This document shows positions 50,798-59,297 of a DNA stretch of 64,000 nt, one piece after another. Position 1 is the first letter of the stretch. Every line of letters begins with the position of its first letter. The notes beneath the pieces were generated by a model, which was given only the letters and a program-made list of their open reading frames with translations, had not been told where the DNA came from and did not search any database. A program made the position numbers and the translations under genes. Source of the stretch: a bacterium (GTDB lineage Bacteria; Myxococcota_A; Polyangia; Nannocystales; Nannocystaceae); assembly GCA_024742475.1 (NCBI GenBank), contig JANSYI010000039.1:16061-80060 (forward strand), written 5' to 3'.

Positions 50798-52225
50798 ATG
50801 TTTGCCTCGAATCCAGCCACTGCCCGTGCTGTGGACTCTCGTGTCGTGGTCATCGGCCTTGCGCTGACCGTCGCCGGGTGTGGAGCGGACCGCGGTGCAG
50901 TCGGTGATTCGGCGACCTCGGGCGCGTCGAGCAGCACCGGGACCTCCCCGACCACGCAGTCCTCCGGCGAGTCGAGCAACGACGCGACCGGATCCGCGAG
51001 CTCCGGACTCGGCACGTCGGGATCCTCCACGTCGGCGGGCGCCACCTCGAGCACGAGCAGCGTCGCCGATACGAGCGGGTCGGGCTCCGGCGAGAGCGGC
51101 AGCTCGAGTGGAGGTCAAGTCGACCCGAGCGAGTGGGACTGCGGATTCTTGCAGACCGCGGTGCCTGGAGGCTCTGCCGGCGACCTGGTCGTCCGCAGCA
51201 ACGACGAGCACGTGGTCGCGATCGGGTTCGAAGGTGAGGATCCCCGGGGCTTGCATCTCGAACGCTTCGGCTACGATGGGGTCTCCCAGGGCGAGACGAC
51301 CGTGCTCGACCCCGCCGGCATGTTTCAGTTTCGGCTCACGCCTCGCGCGGCGTGGAACGGGAGCGCCTGGGGCGTCGTCTACGGCGCACGGAGCAACGCC
51401 TCGCCCGACACTTCAGCTCGGTTCGCCCTCGTCGACGAGGAGGGAGCCGTGCTCGAGGGACCCACGATCATCTCGGGGATGCGCGTCAACGAGGTTCAGA
51501 TCGTCTGGACCGGAGAGGCGTTCGCGATGGTGTGGCGCGACTCCACTGGTAACTTGCTGTTCGGGCAGGTCGATGAACAAGGCGCGGGCGCGACCGACCT
51601 CGAACTGCTACAGAACGTGCCATCCATTCGCAGCCACGCGCTGAGCCTCGTACAGGCCGACAACGAGCTCGGCTTGGCGTGGACGCGCAGCGGCGACGTC
51701 GAGTTTCAGCGACTCTCGATCGACGGCACGCCCCTCACCGAGCCAACGGCGGTCGCGAGCGAGATCGCGTCTCCGCCGGAGTTCGTCTGGCGCGGCGATC
51801 GGTACACGGGGGTCGCGATCGCCGAGCCTGCCGCGGGGGAACGCGTGGTCCGCCTCTTCGACCTTGAGCCCAACGGCACGCCCATGGGAGAGCCCGTCGA
51901 CCTCATGGAAGGCGCCGAGCATCGAGAGTTCAACAACTCCTACGCCGCCCACAGCCTCGGGCTCGCCGACCAGGGCGACGAACTCGGCGTCGTGTTCCTT
52001 GCAATGCGCGAGGGAGACATCTCGCCGGAGGTCTACTTCCAGCGCGTCGCCTACGACGGCGTCCTCCTGGGCGACGAGCTCCCCATCAGCGACCCCAACG
52101 CCATGTTCGGTTCGATCGATCCCTCCCTCCACTGGACTGGGAGCGGCTACCTCGCGGCGTGGCGCGGCAACAGCGAGCCTTCGGGGTGGAACGCGTGGGT
52201 GCGCAGCGTCTGCCCCCGAGGGTGA
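50798..52225 (+). CDS. Lipoprotein with repeated W-x-G propeller-like units
   Basis: 475 residues from ATG 50798; ATG 50774 is an alternative and neither has a good ribosome site. The signal ends VVVIGLALTVAGC. A Ser/Thr/Gly linker (about 30-100) leads to roughly 370 residues made of a recurring unit with the core AAWNGSAWGVVYGAR, IVWTGEAFAMVWRDS, FVWRGDRYTGVAIAE and LHWTGSGYLAAWRGN. This W-x-G-x-x-(Y/F)-x-x-x-W pattern is seen in secreted propeller repeats of myxobacteria. Repeat count suggests about six blades. No catalytic motif is visible. Confidence 0.82.
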   Translation: MFASNPATARAVDSRVVVIGLALTVAGCGADRGAVGDSATSGASSSTGTSPTTQSSGESSNDATGSASSGLGTSGSSTSAGATSSTSSVADTSGSGSGESGSSSGGQVDPSEWDCGFLQTAVPGGSAGDLVVRSNDEHVVAIGFEGEDPRGLHLERFGYDGVSQGETTVLDPAGMFQFRLTPRAAWNGSAWGVVYGARSNASPDTSARFALVDEEGAVLEGPTIISGMRVNEVQIVWTGEAFAMVWRDSTGNLLFGQVDEQGAGATDLELLQNVPSIRSHALSLVQADNELGLAWTRSGDVEFQRLSIDGTPLTEPTAVASEIASPPEFVWRGDRYTGVAIAEPAAGERVVRLFDLEPNGTPMGEPVDLMEGAEHREFNNSYAAHSLGLADQGDELGVVFLAMREGDISPEVYFQRVAYDGVLLGDELPISDPNAMFGSIDPSLHWTGSGYLAAWRGNSEPSGWNAWVRSVCPRG

Positions 52226-52288
52226 CCGTCCAGCAAACCTACATCGCTGCACGTTTCGCCCGCCAGGTGAGTCCGATACGCTCGGTCG

Positions 52289-53632
52289 GTGACCGACTCG
52301 CCCTCGCGGAAGTACACCCTCGGGCCCGAAGCGTTGAACGCCCGCGTCCTCGCTGCAATCGCAGGGCTGGCGCTCTCCGGTTCGGTCGCGGCTGAGGCGA
52401 GCGCGGCTGAGGCAAAGAGCCAGGTCCGACCCAAGCCACGTCAGACGGAGGCGGCGCTCGAACGAATGCGGTCCCGACTACCGGGGGTCCCGATGCGCGA
52501 TCTGCCTGCCCTGGCCGCTCTGGCAAAGCACCGGGCGACGCCCAGAGGACTCAGGCCGCCCGAGCGCAAGCTGGTCAGAGCCGTCGTCGCCCACTACCGC
52601 GCCGGCCGGGCACGCGCCGCCGCAGCGACCCTCGAGAAGCTCGCCGCCAAGCTCGATGGTTCGGGCCGGCCCAAGCTGCTGCCCGCCGTCGTGGCCCATG
52701 TCGCCTACGCTACCGCGATCGCCAGAGATCGCGCCCTCGAGCACGTCGTGCTCCGCTACGCCTTCGAACTCGAGAAGCTCGCTGCGATCCGGGTCGAGGT
52801 CGCTCGACTCTCGAAGCTGCGGGTCCGCAAGGGATCGACCTTGAAGGTGAAGGTCAAGCGTTGGCCGGACGGACCACGCCGCTCTTTCACAGCGAAGACC
52901 AGTGTCAAGGCGCTCGACGCAGCCGGTATCCGAGCGGAGCTCGCCTATCACACCAAGCACCAAGAGCTCAGCCGAGCGACGCTCTCGCTACTCGATACGA
53001 TGCTCGCCGAAGGGAGCCGGAAGACGTCGGTTCGCGCGGCGACCGATCGAGCCCGCCGGGCAGCAGCACAGGCCGACGCCGCCGTGGAAGAAGCCGCCGA
53101 CGAGGTGGCGAACGAGGTCGAAGAGGCCGCCGAAGAAGCGCTGAGCGAGGTCGAGGAGGCCGTCAACGAGGTCATCGACGAGGTCGAGGAGGCCATCGAT
53201 GAGGTCGTCGAACCAGTGGAGGAGGCGGCTGAGGCGGTCGAGGAGGCCGTCGAAGAGGCCGTCGAAGACGCGACAGAGGCGGTGGAGGAGGCCGTCGAAG
53301 ACGCGGCCGAGGCGGTCGAAGAGGCGGCTGAGGCGGTCGAGGAGACGGTCGAAGAGGCGGCCGAGGAGTCGCTCGAGTCGGTGGAGGAAGCGGTCGAGGA
53401 GGCGGCCGAGTCGGTGGAGGAACAGCCAGCCGACGCCGTGGAAGAAGCGGCAGAGGCCGTGGAGAAGGCGGTCGAGGACAACACCATCACGCCTCGAGAC
53501 ACTCTCTACGAAGGACTAGAGGCGCTGGCTCGCGAGCTTCTCACTCGATGCGTCGAGCGCAAGGACCACGCCGCTTGTCGGGAACTCACGGGGCTGTCCG
53601 CAAAGATCGCGCGCGTGCTCTCCAAGGTGTGA
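52289..53632 (+). CDS. Exported protein with a long AVEEA coiled-coil repeat
   Basis: 447 residues from GTG 52289. An Ala-rich signal-like region (NARVLAAIAGLALSGSVAAE, about 17-36) suggests export. Residues about 50-250 are a helical basic domain (PALAALAKHRATPRGLRP, RALEHVVLRYAFELEKLAAI). Residues about 265-395 are an almost pure Ala/Val/Glu repeat (AVEEAAEAVEEAVEEA type) of 11-residue and 4-residue periods, expected to be one long acidic helix or coiled coil. The last 50 residues return to normal composition with two cysteines. It is followed after 6 bases by the 482-residue unknown and the ATP-grasp gene. Confidence 0.8.
   Translation: MTDSPSRKYTLGPEALNARVLAAIAGLALSGSVAAEASAAEAKSQVRPKPRQTEAALERMRSRLPGVPMRDLPALAALAKHRATPRGLRPPERKLVRAVVAHYRAGRARAAAATLEKLAAKLDGSGRPKLLPAVVAHVAYATAIARDRALEHVVLRYAFELEKLAAIRVEVARLSKLRVRKGSTLKVKVKRWPDGPRRSFTAKTSVKALDAAGIRAELAYHTKHQELSRATLSLLDTMLAEGSRKTSVRAATDRARRAAAQADAAVEEAADEVANEVEEAAEEALSEVEEAVNEVIDEVEEAIDEVVEPVEEAAEAVEEAVEEAVEDATEAVEEAVEDAAEAVEEAAEAVEETVEEAAEESLESVEEAVEEAAESVEEQPADAVEEAAEAVEKAVEDNTITPRDTLYEGLEALARELLTRCVERKDHAACRELTGLSAKIARVLSKV
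53083..53475 (+). repeat. GAGGAGGCGGTC-type degenerate repeat encoding the coiled coil
   Basis: About 390 bases with GTCGAGGAGGCC/GTCGAAGAGGCG units repeated at a 12- to 33-base spacing, in frame with the coiled-coil gene. Copies differ at third positions, so the repeat is older than the perfect Gln-Pro repeat at 44160. Confidence 0.85.
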
Positions 53633-53638
53633 GCGGCC

Positions 53639-55087
53639 ATGTACGACCTCGCCAAGCGTGTCGGCCGATATGGATTCGAGGTTCAGACCCAACTACTGGT
53701 CGATCCCCACCAACTGGTGTTCGACAACGCGGCCAAGAAGCTCGGCACCGAGTTCTCTTCGGGCGCACTGCAGAGTTCGCCGGCTCTTCCACCGGGGTGG
53801 CGCTGGACCGCCGACCCTACGAGTCGCAGCAAGTACCCCGAACTCACCCCGCCGCATGCCCAGGCGTACTTCTTCTCCGAGCACCCGCAATACGCCGACG
53901 CGGTGGGCTACCAGAACTACTGGGTCTATCAAGAGTGCGAGCAGATTGCGTACCAGCTCGAAGTGGTCAGCGAGCCCTTCGACGATGGCTATACCGAGCG
54001 CAACCTCGGTGAGGACGGGCGACGCATCTTTGGCGAGGGTTTGGCTGCCTTGGTCGACGCTGGCATCGTCACGGCGTTCGACCCCGCAAAGCGGCAGTCG
54101 ATCAACGAGCAGATCTCGATCGAGCTCGACGATACGCGGTGGTCAAAGCGCGTCGATCCGCTGCTCAAGCTGGCGTGGTTGGGGTGCGGCATCTACCTCC
54201 TCACGCGTCTGCGGGGGCTGCTCGAACCGCCCGATGCGTACGTAGAGGACCTGCTGTCCGTGCTCGACGAGCACATCGTGACCCAAGCGCGGACGCTGCA
54301 GAACTACGATCTCTTCCGCAACTACCGGCTCCTGCTGGACGGCTACTTCTTTGGCACCGAGAAGAGGCTGGACTTGGCGGGACTGCGGCGGCTCCTCGGG
54401 AGCCGCATCCACGCCGCGATCCTCTGCGCCGACTACGACAACGACACGTCCTACGCCCTCGTCCACGGGGCGGTCGATCTACAGCCGGAGGAACTCGCGC
54501 CGCTACGCCCCGACGACTTTGCGCGACTGCGGCACTTTGGTATCGACTCTCGCTTTCTCGAGCTGCTGATTGGAGACGAGCCGCAATGTCTCGACCCACG
54601 CCGAGGGCAGCGGCACGAGATGCTCCGACGCGGCATCGCACGCATCTGGCCTCTCCAAGCAATGCAAACCCAGCTCCGAGCGGCGATGCGCGGCGAACCA
54701 TGCTCCGAAACGATCAGCGTGCCGCTGTGCCATCCCCGAAAGTCCATGACCCCCGGATGCGTCTACCTCGAGTGGCGCGCCGTCCGGCGGCTGCGCATCG
54801 CGCTTCCCGAGAGGTACCGCACCCGGTTCCTTTCGGTGCCGACCGACGGGGGACCCCTGGAGGTGATCTTCATCGACCACCTGCACCGCATGGCCCGGGA
54901 TCTCTCGACCTTGATGGACGTGGCGATCATCGCGGGCAGCGAGCTCGCAGAGGCGGTGGCCTCGGGAGCACATGGGTTTGCAGAGCGAGACTTCGACCGA
55001 CTTGCAAAACGGTTCGCTCCCCGGCTCGACTACCTTCTGCGCACCTACCAACGGCCCCCGTGGACGAGCGCCGGAGCGCTGCGATGA
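53639..55087 (+). CDS. Unknown 482-residue protein coupled to an ATP-grasp ligase
   Basis: From ATG 53639, 6 bases after the coiled-coil gene. It has no signal peptide; mixed alpha/beta with long helices (LLKLAWLGCGIYLLTRLRGL, LLSVLDEHIVTQARTL) and many Tyr, Trp and Arg residues (QNYWVYQECEQIAYQLEVVS). I looked for HExxH, P-loop, ATP-grasp and radical-SAM motifs and found none. Its stop overlaps the ATP-grasp start (ATGA), so equal amounts of both are made. It is a candidate partner or substrate-binding subunit of the ligase. The family is not recognised. Confidence 0.78.
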   Translation: MYDLAKRVGRYGFEVQTQLLVDPHQLVFDNAAKKLGTEFSSGALQSSPALPPGWRWTADPTSRSKYPELTPPHAQAYFFSEHPQYADAVGYQNYWVYQECEQIAYQLEVVSEPFDDGYTERNLGEDGRRIFGEGLAALVDAGIVTAFDPAKRQSINEQISIELDDTRWSKRVDPLLKLAWLGCGIYLLTRLRGLLEPPDAYVEDLLSVLDEHIVTQARTLQNYDLFRNYRLLLDGYFFGTEKRLDLAGLRRLLGSRIHAAILCADYDNDTSYALVHGAVDLQPEELAPLRPDDFARLRHFGIDSRFLELLIGDEPQCLDPRRGQRHEMLRRGIARIWPLQAMQTQLRAAMRGEPCSETISVPLCHPRKSMTPGCVYLEWRAVRRLRIALPERYRTRFLSVPTDGGPLEVIFIDHLHRMARDLSTLMDVAIIAGSELAEAVASGAHGFAERDFDRLAKRFAPRLDYLLRTYQRPPWTSAGALR

Positions 55088-56046
55088 CGCGCCGGTACCA
55101 GCAGACCGCGCCGCTAGTCGCCGAGGCCCACCGACGCGGCATTTCGGTGCAGCCGATCCCGGGCCTCCACGAGGGGTTCGCGATGCTCGAGTATCGCGGC
55201 CATCGTGAGTTCATCGTCACGACGGTCACCGATCGCATCGGTTCGGTTCGGGCTCGGGTACTACGCAACAAAGCCTCGGCGATCCCGCTGCTCGAAGCGG
55301 CGGGGTTCCCGGTCGCGCCCCTCACGTTCACCGCGAGCGTGCAGGAAGCCGGCCGCTTCCTCGCTGAGCACGCGCGGGTGGTCGTCAAGCCCACCAACCT
55401 CTCTGGTGGCGTCGGGGTCAGCACGAACGTCACGACGCTCGAAGAGCTGGATGCCGCCATGGACCTGGCCGCCGCCCTCGCGAACGCCACATCGGGCGAG
55501 GTGGTCATACAGAAGCAGGTCGAGGGCCACGACTACCGGATTCTGGTCGTCGATCAACGCCACGTATTCGCGGTCCGCCGATTGCCCCCGTTCGTCATCG
55601 GCGACGGCGAGCGCACGATCGCGGGGCTGGTGCGGACGTGGAACGCGTCTCTTCCGCTCTCATATCGGCGGATCCGGATCGACGAGGGCGTGCGCGACCA
55701 CCTCGAGGGGCAGGCGCTCACCCCCTCGAGTGTGCCGGCTGACGGTGTCCGGGTACAGCTGCGGGGCATTGCCAACAGCAGCCAGGGCGGGTTCAGCCAG
55801 GACGTCACCGACACCTTGGGCGAGTCGGTCCGGGCCACTGCGCGGGAGGTCGCAGCGACCTTCGCGGCCCCGGTTCTGGGGATCGACGTCATCTCTACCG
55901 ACATCGCGCAGACACTCGGGTTCATCATCGAGCTCAACCCCGATGCCGGAATCCTGCTCCACGAGGCACCCACCATCGGTCAGCCGCGCCCGATCGCACC
56001 GCTGATCATCGACATGCTCTTCCCCGAGACGGCGGAGAACGGGTAG
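55084..56046 (+). CDS. ATP-grasp ligase related to cyanophycin/glutathione synthetase C-terminal domains
   Basis: 320 residues from ATG 55084. The ATP-grasp motifs are complete: NKASAIPLLEAAGFPVAP (entry helix), VVVKPTNLSGGVGVSTNVT (Gly-rich lid, about residue 102), VVIQKQVEGHDYRILVVD (about 142), AVRRLPPFVIGDGERTI and the metal site GFIIELNPDAGI (about 290). This set matches the ligases that close CphA and GshAB, which form amide bonds between a carboxylate and an amino acid with ATP. The substrate is unknown; the unknown protein coupled to it and the Glu-rich exported protein are both possible partners. Confidence 0.9.
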   Translation: MTRRYQQTAPLVAEAHRRGISVQPIPGLHEGFAMLEYRGHREFIVTTVTDRIGSVRARVLRNKASAIPLLEAAGFPVAPLTFTASVQEAGRFLAEHARVVVKPTNLSGGVGVSTNVTTLEELDAAMDLAAALANATSGEVVIQKQVEGHDYRILVVDQRHVFAVRRLPPFVIGDGERTIAGLVRTWNASLPLSYRRIRIDEGVRDHLEGQALTPSSVPADGVRVQLRGIANSSQGGFSQDVTDTLGESVRATAREVAATFAAPVLGIDVISTDIAQTLGFIIELNPDAGILLHEAPTIGQPRPIAPLIIDMLFPETAENG

Positions 56047-56116
56047 CTCGACTGCGCGCGCCGAGCCCGAACTTCTTTTGACCCGCACTCGAGCATCAGA
56101 CCCACCGGGGGCTGCG

Positions 56117-57274
56117 ATGCAGCCCGTCAAACCCAAGGCCCGCGTTCTGTTGCTCGCGCTCGTCGCCGCGTCCTGCACCGAGGAGCCGCGCGGCGAGGGC
56201 CTCTCCGAGGGGCTGATGGGCTCGGGTGGCACCAGCAACGGCTCATCGGCCGGGAGCCAGGGCGACCCGGCTACGGGGAGCGCCTCGGAGGCAGAAAGCG
56301 GTGATGCACCCGGTGACTCGGGCGACGAGATCAAGCTCGACGTCGCCGCGCCGATGACGGGCGCCGGCGATGGCGGAGATGGGGAGGTCGGCTGCGCCAA
56401 GGCGGACTTCCTGTTCGTGATCGACAACTCCGGTTCAATGGAGGACGAACAGCAGCGGCTCGTGGACTCCTTTCCCGGGTTCATCGCCACGATTCAGCAG
56501 ACGCTGGACGCACAGGACTATCAGGTGATGGTCGTCGACACCGACGCGGCTCCATCGTTCGGCACCTCGCTCACCTGCATCAACGGAGAATGCTCGTGCG
56601 AACCCGAGCCGCAGTGCTGCGTTTCGCTGTGCAACGAAGGTGCCTTCGGCATGCCCCCGCCACCGACGTGCGGAGGCCAGTCGTGCGATGGGTTCGAGCC
56701 GCCTCCGGAGGGCTGCCCGACGACGCTCGGCGCAGGCAAGGCCGAGGACCCACTCTTCGAAGACTGTGGGTTCGCGACCAACGACCGGTTCATGACCTCG
56801 AGCGAGCCGGACCTCGCGGCAGCCTTCGAGTGCGCGGCCCTGGTGGGGGCGGGCGGAGATGGCAACGAGAGGCCGATGGACGCGATGGCCGAAGCCGTCG
56901 GCCCCCTCAACCAGGCCGGGCAGTGCAACGCCGGCTTCGTCCGCGACGACGCGATCTTGGTGGTCACGTTCATCACCGACGAGTCGGAGGGCGGCTCCGA
57001 AGGCACTCCGGCCACGTGGAAGCAGGCGCTGCTCGACGCCAAGGGTGGAAACGAGGACGCCATCGTCGTGCTCGGCGTGCTCGGGGACACCGGCCTCGCC
57101 GGCAGTCAATGCGGAGACGAGCAGGCCGAGGACGCGCCCCGCCTCCGCGAGTTCGCAGACTCGTTCTCGCAAGGCCAGTGGGAGAGCGTGTGCGCGCCCA
57201 ACTATGCGCCCTTCCTCGAGGCCGCCGTCTCGGTCATCGACGCGGCCTGCGACAACTTCACGCCCGAGGGCTGA
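56117..57274 (+). CDS. VWA-like lipoprotein with Cys-rich insertion
   Basis: 385 residues from ATG 56117. The signal ends LLLALVAASC. After a Gly/Ser linker a VWA-type domain starts with KADFLFVIDNSGSMEDEQQR (MIDAS DxSGS, about residue 107), continues with QVMVVDTDAA and VVTFITDESEGG. Between them is a Cys-rich insert (CINGECSCEPEPQCCVSLC, about 158-176). This insert plus VWA arrangement is a common secreted design in the group. The gene is convergent with the HTTM-like gene at 57287, with 12 bases between stops. Confidence 0.85.
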   Translation: MQPVKPKARVLLLALVAASCTEEPRGEGLSEGLMGSGGTSNGSSAGSQGDPATGSASEAESGDAPGDSGDEIKLDVAAPMTGAGDGGDGEVGCAKADFLFVIDNSGSMEDEQQRLVDSFPGFIATIQQTLDAQDYQVMVVDTDAAPSFGTSLTCINGECSCEPEPQCCVSLCNEGAFGMPPPPTCGGQSCDGFEPPPEGCPTTLGAGKAEDPLFEDCGFATNDRFMTSSEPDLAAAFECAALVGAGGDGNERPMDAMAEAVGPLNQAGQCNAGFVRDDAILVVTFITDESEGGSEGTPATWKQALLDAKGGNEDAIVVLGVLGDTGLAGSQCGDEQAEDAPRLREFADSFSQGQWESVCAPNYAPFLEAAVSVIDAACDNFTPEG

Positions 57275-57286
57275 GTCTCAGGCGCT

Positions 57287-58084
57287 CTACGCCGAAAACA
57301 CAGCCGCCGCGATCAAGGCCGCCCATCCGACGAACGCGCCAATCCACGCCGCCCGCGGCGGTTCTGCCCAGAACAGGAGCACGATGCCCGTGGCCGTGAG
57401 GGCAAAGTCGAACTCGCCCGAAGAGAGCCCGATGCCGACCTGGGTCGCGAGCAGGGCCCACCGAGCGCCTCGAACGTTCGCGACGACGAGCAAAGGCACG
57501 ACGAGCTCCGCCGCGATGATGCCCGCCGACAGGGTGGCCAACACGCCGCGGAGCAACGGCGACACATGCAGCGTGACGGGGCGGAGCGCCAGCTCGTTTG
57601 CGTCGGCGCGGGGGAGGTCCGCGAACGCGCGGAGAGCCATGCGGAGCGTGTCGCTCATGTGGTTGCCCTCGAACGCGACCGTGTGCATCAAGAACTCGCC
57701 TGATGCGAACTGGCCGTGGACGAGCTTCTGGATGCCGGAGTAAAAGAACACCGAGAGCAGAGCGAACCTGAGCACAGCGTGGGCTTGGGCGATCACGCGG
57801 ACGTCGGGACTCGCGAACGCCCGCCAGAGAATGACCGCGGCGAGGCACTCGAACCATGCGTGGTTGAGCGTATGGGGGAACGTGTCAGCCACGCGGACCG
57901 CGAGGGCGAGCAGGAGGGCCGCGGCTCCCCAGGCCCGCTGTCGCACCAACCCGACGAGGCCGACGGTGGCGAGCATCGCGATGGCAGTCGAGGCGGGTTC
58001 TTCGAGCAGCAGAGACCGGGGTCCGGCGACCAACAGCGTCTTGAGGGCCAGCAAGAGTCCGAACGCGCGCAGGGTCTGCTTCAT
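57287..58084 (-). CDS. Second HTTM/SdpB-like multi-pass membrane protein
   Basis: 265 residues from ATG 58084, overlapping the stop of the preceding SdpA-like gene (ATGA). About seven hydrophobic helices are visible. The segment VFFYSGIQKLVHGQFASGEF matches the HTTM pattern YF.(S/A)G..KL...F..G seen in vitamin-K-carboxylase-like and SdpB proteins. It is shorter than the first copy (265 against 319 residues) and lacks part of the N-terminal helix set. In the Bacillus Sdp system SdpB helps mature and export the SdpC toxin; that function is not shown here. Confidence 0.75.
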   Translation of the reverse strand: MKQTLRAFGLLLALKTLLVAGPRSLLLEEPASTAIAMLATVGLVGLVRQRAWGAAALLLALAVRVADTFPHTLNHAWFECLAAVILWRAFASPDVRVIAQAHAVLRFALLSVFFYSGIQKLVHGQFASGEFLMHTVAFEGNHMSDTLRMALRAFADLPRADANELALRPVTLHVSPLLRGVLATLSAGIIAAELVVPLLVVANVRGARWALLATQVGIGLSSGEFDFALTATGIVLLFWAEPPRAAWIGAFVGWAALIAAAVFSA

Positions 58085-58626
58085 TGCGCACCTCCGCAGG
58101 AGGGAAGGAGCGCGTCGATCCCCGCGAGCGTCGATACCCGGAGTCCATGCTCGACCGCGAAGTCGGCGGAGACGACGAAGACCGCCGCGTGGGCAAACGC
58201 CACGTCGCCGCGGATGCGGGGCTGGACGATGGCGACCGCGAGCGGCTCATCGGAGTCGACACGATGGAGCCCTCGTACCCGCCGCGCTAGCGCGAGCACG
58301 TCGGTCTCGCGGCGCAGCGAAGCGACGTCTCGCGCGAGGTCGTGACCGGTAGGGTCGAGCGGGAGAGCGCCCGTGCGAAACGAACCGGCTCCGAGCACCA
58401 GGCCGCGAGCGCCATCATTTCGGTGGAGAAGCGGCGGCGAGAAGCCGCAGTCTCGACCCACTACGATTACGTGGCTTCGCCGAGGCACCGGGGTCGCGTA
58501 CATGCCCCATCCGCCAAATCGCCACGTGGAGACACCGAGTGCGGGCATCAGCAGCGCGTGGACCGGAGGCCAGAGCAACAGCACGGCCACGATGAACAGT
58601 AGGAATCGGTCGGCAGGAGGGCGCAT
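58081..58626 (-). CDS. Second small single-pass protein, SdpA/DUF5819-like
   Basis: 181 residues from ATG 58626; ATG 58632 and GTG 58638 are in-frame alternatives without ribosome sites. One N-terminal membrane segment (FLLFIVAVLLLWPPVHALLM) precedes a short domain with VSTWRFGGWGMYATPVPRRS, which resembles the W..FFsP motif of SdpA/DUF5819 proteins only loosely. The rest is a beta-rich domain with VIVQPRIRGDVAFAHAAVF. Its stop overlaps the HTTM-like start, exactly as the first pair overlaps, which is the main reason to read them as a second SdpAB-type pair. Confidence 0.7.
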   Translation of the reverse strand: MRPPADRFLLFIVAVLLLWPPVHALLMPALGVSTWRFGGWGMYATPVPRRSHVIVVGRDCGFSPPLLHRNDGARGLVLGAGSFRTGALPLDPTGHDLARDVASLRRETDVLALARRVRGLHRVDSDEPLAVAIVQPRIRGDVAFAHAAVFVVSADFAVEHGLRVSTLAGIDALLPSCGGAQ

Positions 58627-58682
58627 GGGCATGGGCACGGGGCACGCGGCGACAGGGACGTTGCCGCCGCGTGCGAGGGGGT

Positions 58683-59297
58683 TCAGCCTTCGCGCAGCAC
58701 GACGTCGACCATCACGGCCATGCCGGCCTCATCGGCCGCGAGGACGGTCTCGCAGCTCGAGGGGCACATCGACATCTGCCCGAACTCGCCGGACTCGGTC
58801 TCCTCGAAGTAGAAGCCATCGCCTTCGCAGTGGTCCTCGTTCTTGACTTCATTGAGCACCGCCCGAGCGCCGAACTCGGTGTTGGTGGTGACCTGGATCT
58901 GGACCGGAATCTCGCCGAGCAAGGCCGAGCCCTCGGGGATCGAGACCGTGCACGGGTCGGACGTCCCGTCTTCGAGCGACCCGAGCTGAACCCCGATGGG
59001 GGCCTCATGGTGCGCGGTGAGGATCAGCGCGTCGAGATCGGCGTGACCCGATGCGGATTCCTTGGCAGCCTCCATCACCATCGCCCAGTCGACGAAAGGT
59101 TCGTTCCAGCGGGTCGCGTGGGTGCTGAGGAGGTTGAGGCGCACGTTGTTGCCGCCGGCCCACCGCTGCGTGACGGGTCCATCGATCAGAGCGTCGACGT
59201 CGCCATCGGTCTGGTCGCAGGCCGCTGCGCCGAATAGCATCGGCAGCGCCACGATGAGAGAAAGCTGTTTCCAGCGTTTGGGGGTGTTGTTCTTCAT
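58683..59297 (-). CDS. 204-residue secreted protein between two SdpAB-like pairs
   Basis: From ATG 59297, overlapping the HTTM stop (ATGA). The signal QLSLIVALPMLFGAAAC could be a lipobox (Cys about 27, followed by Asp). The mature part has five further cysteines, with HCEGDGFYFEE and MSMCPSSCETVL near the end. The pattern C.SSC..V at the end resembles the tail of myxobacterial VWA lipoproteins (ILCP..C..V), so it may be a short relative of those. Its length and gene position match the toxin precursor SdpC of Bacillus (about 203 residues), but no sequence likeness is evident to me. It is the candidate cargo of the cluster. Confidence 0.78.
   Translation of the reverse strand: MKNNTPKRWKQLSLIVALPMLFGAAACDQTDGDVDALIDGPVTQRWAGGNNVRLNLLSTHATRWNEPFVDWAMVMEAAKESASGHADLDALILTAHHEAPIGVQLGSLEDGTSDPCTVSIPEGSALLGEIPVQIQVTTNTEFGARAVLNEVKNEDHCEGDGFYFEETESGEFGQMSMCPSSCETVLAADEAGMAVMVDVVLREG

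Noticed and set aside
52289..53632. Reading the coiled-coil protein as a graspetide precursor for the ATP-grasp ligase
   Set aside because: It is 447 residues, has a signal-like N-terminus and a structural-looking repeat. The ligase resembles CphA/GshAB rather than microviridin-type ligases.
58683..59297. Calling the secreted protein a true SdpC toxin
   Set aside because: Only length and gene position agree. Its end resembles tails of myxobacterial VWA lipoproteins, so it is described as a candidate cargo only.
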